Of a stretch of DNA of 64,000 nucleotides, positions 27,355 through 35,223 are shown piece after piece. Below the pieces are notes generated by a model, which was given only the letters and a program-made list of their open reading frames with translations, had not been told where the DNA came from and made no database searches. Position numbers and translations under genes: made by a program. The stretch is from UBA4416 sp964541155 (lineage in GTDB: Bacteria > Bacteroidota > Bacteroidia > B-17B0 > Aurantibacillaceae): assembly GCA_964541155.1 (NCBI GenBank), contig CAZIPC010000002.1:1-64000 (forward strand), in the 5' to 3' direction. Numbering within the stretch: the stretch's first letter is position 1; the number at the start of each line of letters is the position of its first letter.

Positions 27355-28311
27355 GTGAAAATTTTAATTGTTCGTTTTAGCTCTATTGGTGACATCGTTT
27401 TAACGACGCCTATTATACGTTGTTTAAAAACTCAATTAGTAAATACAGAAATACATTATATTACTAAAAAAAGCTTTGCCACTGTTGTAGAGAATAATCC
27501 ATACATTGATAAATTAGTAACTATTAACTCTTCTTTATCTGAAGTAATTGATTCTTTAAAAAAAGAAAACTATGATTATATAGTTGATTTACACCACAAC
27601 CTCAGAACATTAAAATTAAAATTCGTCCTAGGTAAAAAAGCTTTCTCGTTTAATAAACTGAATTGGGAAAAATTTTTAATGGTTACTTTTAAAATAAATA
27701 AATTACCAAACAAACATATAGTTGATAGATATTTTGAAACGCTTACTACACTAGGTGTTGTAAATGACAGAAAAGGGTTAGACTATTTTATACATCAAAA
27801 AGATGAAATTAATCCTGCTATGTTTTTGCCTGCTAATTTTACAGCTGGTTATAACGCCTTAGTTATAGGAGGCTCGTACTATACCAAACAAATTCCACTG
27901 AATAAACTTTGTGAAATTGTAAATTCGAGTTCTTTGCCATTAGTATTACTAGGAGGAAAAGAAGATTCCACTACTGGAAATAAAGTACATGAAACATTCA
28001 CAACAAAAACTATAAATTTATGTGGTGTTTTAACTTTAAATCAAACAGCCTCTGTTATAAAACAAGCCAATAAAATTATTACTTCAGATACTGGCTTAAT
28101 GCATATTGCCGCTGCATATAAAAAAAATATTATTTCTTTGTGGGGTAATACCATACCTGAATTTGGAATGGGCCCTTATCTTGCAGATAAGGCCTCTCAA
28201 ACACTACAAGTACAAAATTTATCTTGTAGGCCATGCTCTAAGCTAGGATACAAAAAATGCCCAAAAGGGCATTTTAATTGTATGAATCAAATTATGATTA
28301 GTAAATTATAA
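27355..28311 (+). CDS. Glycosyltransferase family 9 (heptosyltransferase-like)
   Basis: A 318-residue GT-B enzyme starting with GTG at 27355, the only plausible start before the conserved KILIVRFSSIGDIVLTTPIIRCLK. Donor-site motifs VIGGSYYTKQIP, LLGGKEDSTTG and ITSDTGLMHIAAAYKKNIISLWGNT, plus the final CRPCSKLGYKKCPKGHFNCM cluster, are typical of Bacteroidota GT9 proteins. The role is transfer of heptose (or a related sugar) to the LPS core, consistent with hldD nearby. A -7-like box TATTTTTG lies at 27318-27325. Confidence 0.88.
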   Translation: MKILIVRFSSIGDIVLTTPIIRCLKTQLVNTEIHYITKKSFATVVENNPYIDKLVTINSSLSEVIDSLKKENYDYIVDLHHNLRTLKLKFVLGKKAFSFNKLNWEKFLMVTFKINKLPNKHIVDRYFETLTTLGVVNDRKGLDYFIHQKDEINPAMFLPANFTAGYNALVIGGSYYTKQIPLNKLCEIVNSSSLPLVLLGGKEDSTTGNKVHETFTTKTINLCGVLTLNQTASVIKQANKIITSDTGLMHIAAAYKKNIISLWGNTIPEFGMGPYLADKASQTLQVQNLSCRPCSKLGYKKCPKGHFNCMNQIMISKL

Positions 28312-28313
28312 AT

Positions 28314-28829
28314 TTAATCTTGTATAAATAACGCTTTCAACTCTGTAGCGTCATCTGGTTTTATTCTTCCTGCTATTAATAATGCTAATTGACGACGTCT
28401 AAGCGCGCCATCATAGCGTTTTTTCTCTTCTTCTGTTTCTGGAATTAACGGAGGAACTGGCAATGGGGCTCCATTTTGATCAATGGCAACAAAAGTAAAA
28501 ATAGCCTCATTGCATTTAGTTTTATGCATAGTAATTTTATCTTCTACAAATACGTCAATATAAACCTCCATACTACTATTAAATGCTCGAGATACTTTTG
28601 CTTCAAGAGTAACAACAGAATTTTGCTTAATAGGATTATCAAAAGAAACATGATTAATAGATGCGGTTACAACAACTCTATTTGAATGCCGACCAGCTGC
28701 AATTGCCGAAGTAATATCCATCCATTGTAATAATTTTCCTCCAAATAAATTTCCAATATGGTTTGTATCGTTTGGCAATACAACTTCTGTATTAATAGTT
28801 AATGATTCTTTGGCTGTTTTCCCTTTCAT
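28314..28829 (-). CDS. Hotdog-fold acyl-CoA thioesterase
   Basis: A 171-residue thioesterase of the acyl-CoA hydrolase family (YciA/BFIT/ACOT7 group). The conserved GNLFGGKLLQWMDITSAIAAGRHS and TASINHVSFDNPI segments carry the usual catalytic Asn/Asp region, and the C-terminal extension is charged (EEKKRYDGALRRRQ). It hydrolyses acyl-CoA to free acid and CoA in the cytoplasm; chain-length preference cannot be read. It ends 2 bp from the convergent GT9 gene and is divergent from hemJ. Confidence 0.88.
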   Translation of the reverse strand: MKGKTAKESLTINTEVVLPNDTNHIGNLFGGKLLQWMDITSAIAAGRHSNRVVVTASINHVSFDNPIKQNSVVTLEAKVSRAFNSSMEVYIDVFVEDKITMHKTKCNEAIFTFVAIDQNGAPLPVPPLIPETEEEKKRYDGALRRRQLALLIAGRIKPDDATELKALFIQD

Positions 28830-28882
28830 TGTTTTAATATTTATGAGTGTAAAAATACTACCTTTGTGTTAAATAAAATAAT

Positions 28883-29446
28883 ATGGATTATTTATATATT
28901 AAAGCTATTCACGTAATTTTTGTAGTATGCTGGTTTGCTGGCTTATTTTATATGGTACGACTATTTATATATACCAAAGAAGCTAATGAAAAACCAGAAC
29001 CTGCAAAAAGTATTTTGGTAGAACAACTGCTGTTAATGCAAAAAAAATTATGGTTTATTATAACCTGGCCTGCTTTTATAGGAACTTTTATTTTTGGTGG
29101 ATGGATGTTAATTTTGAATTCAGCAATTTTAACTTTTCCTTGGATGTGGTTAAAATTAATATTTGTAGGTTTACTTGGTTTATATCATTTACAATGTCAC
29201 GCCTACTTTAAACAACAAAAAGCTGGCATATTCAACCCATCGTCGTTTAAACTTCGATTATTTAACGAATTAGCTACGATTTTTTTAGTGGCTATTGTTT
29301 TTTTAATCATTGTTCGTTCAACAAGTGGTTTGGTATGGGGGATGATAGGCTTATTTATTTTTGCTGCTTTACTAATGGGCGGCGTGTTTGTATATAAAAA
29401 ACATCGTCAAAGAATGGCCGAAAAAAATAATACAACAACTAAATAG
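28883..29446 (+). CDS. hemJ: HemJ-type protoporphyrinogen oxidase
   Basis: A 187-residue protein with about five membrane helices. It opens YLYIKAIHVIFVVCWFAGLFYMVRLFIY, the HemJ signature with His10 as the expected haem ligand, and has LMQKKLWFIITWPA and WMWLKLIFVGLLGLYH further on. HemJ oxidises protoporphyrinogen IX to protoporphyrin IX in haem synthesis. A TACCTTTG -7-like box is at 28859-28866, 16 bp before the ATG. The last 8 bp overlap the convergent COG2509 gene. Confidence 0.88.
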   Translation: MDYLYIKAIHVIFVVCWFAGLFYMVRLFIYTKEANEKPEPAKSILVEQLLLMQKKLWFIITWPAFIGTFIFGGWMLILNSAILTFPWMWLKLIFVGLLGLYHLQCHAYFKQQKAGIFNPSSFKLRLFNELATIFLVAIVFLIIVRSTSGLVWGMIGLFIFAALLMGGVFVYKKHRQRMAEKNNTTTK

Positions 29447-31019
29447 TAGAAAAAATAGCATTTACACAATTTACACCATCCATTGCAGCACTAACAATAC
29501 CTCCAGCATAACCTGCCCCCTCTGCACAAGGATATAAATTTTTTATCTGAGTATGTTGTAATGTAAGTTTATCTCTAGGAATGCGCACTGGCGTGGAAGT
29601 TCGAGACTCTACACCTACAATAATTGCTTCATTGCTTATATATCCTTTCATTTTATTGTTAAATGCTTTAAATCCTTGCTGCAATGTTGTTCCTATCATC
29701 TGTCCTAAAACATCTTTCATTTGTACAGATTTAGTGCCTGGTTGATAAGAGCAATTTATTAGTTTTGAACTCAATTTATTATTTACAAAATCTTGTAAAT
29801 TTTGTGCTGGAGCAGTTTGAGTTTTACCTCCCAATTGCCAAGCCCTATGCTCTATTTCGCGTTGTAATTGTAATCCTGCCAAAGCACCATGTTTTTTATA
29901 TGGTTCAAAATCTATTAATTCTAAGCCAACTACAATTCCACTATTAGCATATGGATTATTACGTTTTGAAGGGCTCCATCCGTTAGTAACAACTTCGTTT
30001 TGAGCTGTAGCACAAGGCGCAATAATCCCTCCCGGGCACATACAAAAAGAATATACTCCATGACCCTGAACTTGATGAACTAAACTATATGAAGATGCTG
30101 GTAAATATTCTCGTTTAGCAACAACCTCGTCGTGCGAAACACAACTGTATTGTATCTTATCAATATACTCTTGAGGATGCTCTACACGAACCCCCAATGC
30201 AAAAGGCTTTGCTTCAATAGTAATTTTTTTTCTATCTAGTAACTCATATATGTCTCTTGCAGAATGCCCAGTAGCTAAAATTACGTGAGAACATAAATAT
30301 TCAATAGTTGTTATTTGGTTTTGTATCATTACAGATGATATTTTATCATTGCTATAATTAATATCAATTAATTTAGAATTAAAGTGTATTTCTCCACCAT
30401 GTTTTAATATGGTTTGGCGCATGTTTGCAATAATATTTGGCAGTTTATTTGTACCTATATGCGGGTGAGCGTCTACTAAAATAACCTCGTCTGCGCCATG
30501 AAATACAAATGTTTTTAAAATATGTTCAATATCTCCTCTTTTACTAGATCTTGTATATAATTTTCCATCACTATACGTGCCCGCACCGCCTTCACCAAAA
30601 CAATAATTACTTTCCGGATTTATAATATGTTCTCTATTTATAACTGCTAAATCTCTTCTTCTGGCTTGTACATCTTTCCCTCGCTCAAATACAATTGGTT
30701 TTATACCAATCTCTAAACAGCGCAATGCGGCGTATAATCCAGCAGGACCTGCGCCAATAATAGTAATTTCTTTTTTTGATGCTGAAACATCTTTATAATG
30801 AATGCCTAAATCTTCGTTAACAATGGGTTCGTTAATAAAAACGGCTAATTTTAAATTTACTTTTATATTCCTAGAACGGGCATCAATACTGCGTTTTAAT
30901 GGTTTAATAAAAAATAAATCTGTTGATTTTAAAGATAGTTGATTGGCAACTTCTTGTTTTAATAATTGCTCGTTATAAGCAAGATGTGCGGGAATGGCTA
31001 AATTTAACTCTTTTTTCAT
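29439..31019 (-). CDS. FAD-dependent oxidoreductase, COG2509 family
   Basis: A 526-residue flavoprotein. After a roughly 85-residue N-terminal domain, the FAD motif IIGAGPAGLYAA starts near residue 87, followed by the conserved RRRDLAVINREHIINPESNYCFGEGGAGTYSDGKLYTRS region that marks this family. HVILATGHSARDIYELL and CMCPGGIIAPCATAQNEVVTNGWSPSKRN are also typical. The physiological reaction of COG2509 proteins is not established. It overlaps hemJ tail-to-tail and sits alone on its strand after the barrel genes. Confidence 0.85.
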   Translation of the reverse strand: MKKELNLAIPAHLAYNEQLLKQEVANQLSLKSTDLFFIKPLKRSIDARSRNIKVNLKLAVFINEPIVNEDLGIHYKDVSASKKEITIIGAGPAGLYAALRCLEIGIKPIVFERGKDVQARRRDLAVINREHIINPESNYCFGEGGAGTYSDGKLYTRSSKRGDIEHILKTFVFHGADEVILVDAHPHIGTNKLPNIIANMRQTILKHGGEIHFNSKLIDINYSNDKISSVMIQNQITTIEYLCSHVILATGHSARDIYELLDRKKITIEAKPFALGVRVEHPQEYIDKIQYSCVSHDEVVAKREYLPASSYSLVHQVQGHGVYSFCMCPGGIIAPCATAQNEVVTNGWSPSKRNNPYANSGIVVGLELIDFEPYKKHGALAGLQLQREIEHRAWQLGGKTQTAPAQNLQDFVNNKLSSKLINCSYQPGTKSVQMKDVLGQMIGTTLQQGFKAFNNKMKGYISNEAIIVGVESRTSTPVRIPRDKLTLQHTQIKNLYPCAEGAGYAGGIVSAAMDGVNCVNAIFSTI

Positions 31020-31050
31020 GTCGAAAGGTTTTTATCCTTTATTAAAAAAT

Positions 31051-32451
31051 TTATTTATTGTTGATGATTGCTTTATCATTAGAAATACAATCTGTTACAC
31101 TTTTCATTCTGCGTTTTTTAGGTCCGCAATGAAGAAAAAATGGAATTTTTAAATTAAAATAAATATCTGCTCCGTAGGTATTTCTAACAAGTCCAAAAAT
31201 ATAACCCGCTCTATCTGTACCAATTATAAAATTAGTTCCAAATCGTAACGAAAATCCAACTTGTGGATATGTCCAATTATAAAGTGATACGGGCATAGCC
31301 GCTCCAAAATATTTTAAATCATACCTAGGTGTAATACTTAAAATATCTGGTCTTTTAATCTGACCTACAATTCTTGGCCCAACAGTAAGCGATGAATTTA
31401 CGTAAAAATTATTTTCGAAGTTATAATCATATTGTACACTTAATCCAATTGGCATAATTGCCACAAAATGATTTTTAGTTGTTACTTTTAATCCATTACC
31501 TACTTTAGATAACTCTTGATCTATGCTTTCAAAAGAAGTTGCTTTTGTACTATCTAAATTAATTTGTCCTTGATCGTATTCTATTTGTTTTACAAAAGCA
31601 TTTGTTTTATAATTAATAAAACCAAGGTCTAAAATAGATGCGCCTAATTTATATTTATAGTTAATATGTTTGCATCCATTTGTTTTTTTATTATTAGGAT
31701 AATAATTTGTAACGGGCTCTAACATTTTAGTATAACTCCATCCCAAATCAATAGCAAAACCTTTCCCGGCATTCCACTTTGGTATATTATACTTATATGA
31801 AATAATAGCATGTACGTTTTCTAAATCTCCAGTATTTGAAATGTCATAATCAGCATCATTAATTCTTAAATCAGCATGACCTATTCCAACCAGATATTTT
31901 AAATTTACTCCTACATTTTTAAAACTATAATGATCTCTCTTGTACATATATCCAGCATTTATGCCAAACTCAACCCATGAGCCAGCAGATAAAAAGGCTT
32001 TTTGATTTTGAATACCATTTTGATTATAATATGCTTGTGATTTCGTTTTTAAAACATACGAAGCTAATTCCTCAGACACTTTTGCTTCAGCCATAGATCT
32101 ACTATTTACAAATATTGCCAATGAATAATCAATATATGATATTCCAACCGATGGGCCTTCTATTTTTAATTGGGCAAATCCTCTTTTAGTTATATTTTTT
32201 AAATTTTGTTGAGGATTTATAAAAGATTTTTTTACAACAGAAGACGTAGCCTTTGGGAAATACATTAAATTATTTGCAATAAATGCATCAGAGCCAGCTA
32301 AATTAACATCTACAAATATTTTTGAATTTAATAAATTAGTTGGATTCGCATAAATACTACTAACTCCTGCATAAACACTATTTACATAGCCCAATTTATC
32401 TTGAGAAAATAGTTGAGTTGTAAGACTCAATAAAAAAATAACTTTTTTCAT
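31051..32451 (-). CDS. Outer-membrane beta-barrel protein, DUF5723-like
   Basis: A 466-residue protein with signal peptide (MKKVIFLLSLTTQLFSQ). The opening GYVNSVYAGVSSIYANPTNLLNSKIFVDVNLAGSDAFIANN and alternating aromatic strands through to the end look like the DUF5723/PorV-like barrel families of Bacteroidota, which begin with a 'xNPAxx'-type line. It lies 18 bp downstream of the PorT-like gene and is probably co-transcribed. Function unknown; a link to surface export is suggested only by the neighbour. Confidence 0.7.
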   Translation of the reverse strand: MKKVIFLLSLTTQLFSQDKLGYVNSVYAGVSSIYANPTNLLNSKIFVDVNLAGSDAFIANNLMYFPKATSSVVKKSFINPQQNLKNITKRGFAQLKIEGPSVGISYIDYSLAIFVNSRSMAEAKVSEELASYVLKTKSQAYYNQNGIQNQKAFLSAGSWVEFGINAGYMYKRDHYSFKNVGVNLKYLVGIGHADLRINDADYDISNTGDLENVHAIISYKYNIPKWNAGKGFAIDLGWSYTKMLEPVTNYYPNNKKTNGCKHINYKYKLGASILDLGFINYKTNAFVKQIEYDQGQINLDSTKATSFESIDQELSKVGNGLKVTTKNHFVAIMPIGLSVQYDYNFENNFYVNSSLTVGPRIVGQIKRPDILSITPRYDLKYFGAAMPVSLYNWTYPQVGFSLRFGTNFIIGTDRAGYIFGLVRNTYGADIYFNLKIPFFLHCGPKKRRMKSVTDCISNDKAIINNK

Positions 32452-32469
32452 AATAAAATTACAGTTTAA

Positions 32470-33222
32470 CTACCCCTCAAATGTTATTGAAAAAATAACC
32501 ATTTTAGAATTTACTTTTTCAATGCTATTAGAAAAAACGTTGTTAAGTGGCTGTAACAAATTTTTTGTTCCTTGTATAACCTTTAACTCCAGTCCTAGTT
32601 TGAAGTACTGTAAGTAAAAATCAACGCCTGCTCCTCCGCTATAAAAATAATCATCGCGCTTTAAAAGTACCGCATCATCTAATTGATTAGCGCCTCCTAT
32701 AGCTTGTCCTTTCTTTTTTGATGCTAAATCTAAGGTATATCCTCCTCCAAAAATTACATAGGCTCCAAAATTATCTAGTCGTTTAGATTGTAATTTTAAT
32801 TCTATTGGCAAAATAATAAAAGTAGATTCAACGGTCTTTTTATATGTTTTTGTACTATCTCTAGTTGCATTTTGAAGAGTATATTCTAAACTTCTAGATG
32901 CAAAACTAATATTTGGCGTAAATCGTAAACGTAAATAATCATGTAATCTAAAGTCTGAAATAATTCCTAAAGCAAATCCTGGGTCTGATTTAGTGTAAAT
33001 GGTTTTCATACCATAATTCACTCCGCCTATAGACGTATCGGGTAATGACGAATTTTTTACTGTATGTATATTAAAATCTGTTTTATTGTATGCTAGCGCA
33101 AAGCCAAAGTGCATTTTATTTTTATAAAACTTAGGCAAATTAACCCCGCCTTCTTCTTTATGTTGCGAAACGGCATTAAGAAAAAATAAGCTTGATAATA
33201 CTATGACAAAAAAATATTTCAA
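32470..33222 (-). CDS. porT: PorT-family outer-membrane protein, probable T9SS component
   Basis: A 250-residue barrel with signal peptide (MKYFFVIVLSSLFFLNAVSQ). The NLPKFYKNKMHFGFALAYNKTDF opening, LGIISDFRLHDYLRLRFTPNISFASRSLEY and the C-terminal LGLELKVIQG are those of PorT-type barrels, with PorT being required for T9SS function in P. gingivalis. T9SS cargo genes elsewhere in the window fit. It lies 20 bp downstream of lspA. I am fairly but not fully sure that it is the PorT orthologue rather than a generic outer membrane beta-barrel relative. Confidence 0.72.
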   Translation of the reverse strand: MKYFFVIVLSSLFFLNAVSQHKEEGGVNLPKFYKNKMHFGFALAYNKTDFNIHTVKNSSLPDTSIGGVNYGMKTIYTKSDPGFALGIISDFRLHDYLRLRFTPNISFASRSLEYTLQNATRDSTKTYKKTVESTFIILPIELKLQSKRLDNFGAYVIFGGGYTLDLASKKKGQAIGGANQLDDAVLLKRDDYFYSGGAGVDFYLQYFKLGLELKVIQGTKNLLQPLNNVFSNSIEKVNSKMVIFSITFEG

Positions 33223-33242
33223 TGTGTGTGATTTTATCTGTT

Positions 33243-33902
33243 TTACGATTCTTTTATAAACTCAGATTCAGTAGTTTTTATTGTATTGTTAGATTTTGTT
33301 TTTAAAAATTTATTTTGAAATACTAAAATAATTCCTACCCCAAACGAAATGGCCATATCTGCAAAATTAAATATAGCATTAAAAAATTCAAAATGCTCTC
33401 CTCCCCATATTGGTATCCATGTTGGTAAAACGCCTTCATAAATAGGAAAATAAAACATATCTACTACATGTCCTTTTAAAAAAGGCGCATACCCACCATT
33501 TTCGGGTATAAACTGAGCAATTTGATAATCAGTGCTTTCACTAAATAATAATCCATAAAAAGCCGAATCTAAAATATTACCTATAGCTCCTGCTAAAACA
33601 AGTGATACACATATTATAAATCCTTTATGCTCATTTTGATTTACTATTTTTTTAATATAAAAAATACCAACAATAACAGCTATTACTCTAAATAAACTTA
33701 ATATGATTTTGCCGTAATCTCCTCCAAATTCAAGCCCCCAGGCCATCCCTGGATTTTCGGTAAACGTAATACGACACCAATTACCAAACACACGATAAAC
33801 TTCTCCTAATGGAAAATTTGACTTGATATACAATTTTATGCATTGGTCAATAAACAATACTGAAAAAACAGTAATAATAGGTAGTTTGTATTTTTTAAGC
33901 AT
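33243..33902 (-). CDS. lspA: Lipoprotein signal peptidase (signal peptidase II)
   Basis: A 219-residue aspartic protease with four membrane helices. The two catalytic aspartates are in GAIGNILDSAFYG and FNFADMAISFG. It is longer than the E. coli enzyme because of a loop between the two motifs (about 44 residues, including HVVDMFYFPIYEG), usual in Bacteroidota. It cleaves prolipoprotein signal peptides after lipidation; targets in this window include the lipobox proteins at 2415, 46508 and 51594. The gene order ileS, DksA-like, lspA is conserved in the phylum. Confidence 0.93.
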   Translation of the reverse strand: MLKKYKLPIITVFSVLFIDQCIKLYIKSNFPLGEVYRVFGNWCRITFTENPGMAWGLEFGGDYGKIILSLFRVIAVIVGIFYIKKIVNQNEHKGFIICVSLVLAGAIGNILDSAFYGLLFSESTDYQIAQFIPENGGYAPFLKGHVVDMFYFPIYEGVLPTWIPIWGGEHFEFFNAIFNFADMAISFGVGIILVFQNKFLKTKSNNTIKTTESEFIKES

Positions 33903-33917
33903 ATAGCCTATAAATAA

Positions 33918-33949
33918 AAAAGGTTATCTCTTTACAAAGATAACCTTTT
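33918..33949. terminator. Hairpin between the DksA-like gene and lspA
   Basis: AAAAGGTTATCT (33918-33929) pairs with AGATAACCTTTT (33938-33949), with an 8-nt loop and A/T tracts outside. It lies 19 bp after the DksA-like stop (reading leftward) and just before lspA, so it probably terminates or attenuates the upstream transcript. Confidence 0.7.
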
Positions 33950-33968
33950 AGTTGAATGTTGATAGAAT

Positions 33969-35207
33969 TTAACTCGATTGATTTAATTTTGCATCAATAC
34001 CTAAAGTTGCATGTGGTACTGAACGTAAACGCTCTTTTGGTATTAATTTTCCTGATACACGACAAATACCATAGGTTTTGTTTTCTATACGCATCAAAGC
34101 ATTTTTTAAATTAACAATATATTTTTCTTGACGAATCGCTAACTGAGCGGTTTCTTCTTTTGATAAAACATCCGATCCATCTTCTAATAATTTAAACGAA
34201 GGCGATGTATCATCTGTTCCGTGATTATCGGCATTAGATAATGTTTGTTTTAACAAATCATAATCTAACTGTGCCTCTTTTAATTTATCAATAATAAGTT
34301 CTTTAAATTCTAATAATTCCTTATCAGAATAACGACTTCTATCGTCCTTAGTATTTAAAAACGGTTTTGGCTGAGCCGCTTGCGGTTTTTTAACAAGAGG
34401 TTTTGTAATATCTATGTGTAATGGTCTGTTTCTAATATATGATTCTGAACCCACTGATCGTCCTTCGTTTTTCTTTCTACGTCCTCTTCCTCTTTTTTCC
34501 GGAATCTCATCATCGTCATCATCATCTAGAGGAATTCCACCTCCTTCTAAATCTAATACTGGTGCCTCATCTAAATCAACTACTGCATCATCATCATCCT
34601 CAGGTTTGTCATAATCATCATTCACGTCAACGTCTGAATCATCTTCATCTTCTGGTTCGATATCATCATCGTCGTCATCTGATTTTTTGCCTTTTTTGGA
34701 AGGTTTTGCGGATTTTTTGGAAGGTTTAGAGCCTTTTTTAGCAACTGCGTCAATTGGTTTTCCTACTACTTTTGGCTTTGCAATTTCTTTAACTACCTTT
34801 TTTGGTGCAGCTTTAGGTGCTGGTTTAGTAGCTTTTTTTGGTGCAGCTTTAGGCACTGGTTTTGGGGCTGGTTTAGTAGCTTTTGCTACTTTTTTTGCTG
34901 GTACTTTAGTCACTTTTTTTGGGGCTGATTTTGGTGCGATTTTTTTTGCAACTGCTTTTTTAGCAGCTGGTTTTGATGTTGTTTTTTTAACAACGGTATT
35001 TTTAACTGCTACTTTTTTTGCAACAGGTTTACTTACTTTTTTAGTAGTTGGTTTTGGTGTTGTTTTTTTAACAACTTTTTTTGCAACAGGCTTACTAACT
35101 TTTTTTGGCGCAGGTTTAGTTGCAGCCTTTTTTGCTGGCTTACTAGCAGCTTTCTTTGCTACTGGTTTTGTAGCTTTTTTAGCAGGTTTTACAATTTTCT
35201 TTGCCAT
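33969..35207 (-). CDS. Histone-H1-like Lys/Ala/Pro tail fused to acidic linker and DksA/TraR-like domain with lost zinc ligands
   Basis: A 412-residue protein in three parts. Residues 1-177 are a basic low-complexity tail of PAKKA/KPAPKK units, like bacterial histone H1-like proteins. Residues about 178-240 are almost solid Asp/Glu, followed by RGRGRRKK. Residues about 285-412 match the TraR/DksA family (YSDKELLEFKELIIDKL coiled coil, then YGICRVSGKLIPKERLRSVPHATLGID). At the C4 zinc finger positions only Cys382 remains; the other three are Ser385, Gly403 and Ala406. DksA binds RNA polymerase in the secondary channel; whether this variant does is unknown. It lies 16 bp downstream of ileS and upstream of lspA. 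Confidence 0.85.
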   Translation of the reverse strand: MAKKIVKPAKKATKPVAKKAASKPAKKAATKPAPKKVSKPVAKKVVKKTTPKPTTKKVSKPVAKKVAVKNTVVKKTTSKPAAKKAVAKKIAPKSAPKKVTKVPAKKVAKATKPAPKPVPKAAPKKATKPAPKAAPKKVVKEIAKPKVVGKPIDAVAKKGSKPSKKSAKPSKKGKKSDDDDDDIEPEDEDDSDVDVNDDYDKPEDDDDAVVDLDEAPVLDLEGGGIPLDDDDDDEIPEKRGRGRRKKNEGRSVGSESYIRNRPLHIDITKPLVKKPQAAQPKPFLNTKDDRSRYSDKELLEFKELIIDKLKEAQLDYDLLKQTLSNADNHGTDDTSPSFKLLEDGSDVLSKEETAQLAIRQEKYIVNLKNALMRIENKTYGICRVSGKLIPKERLRSVPHATLGIDAKLNQSS

Positions 35208-35223
35208 AATTCATTTCTTAAAA

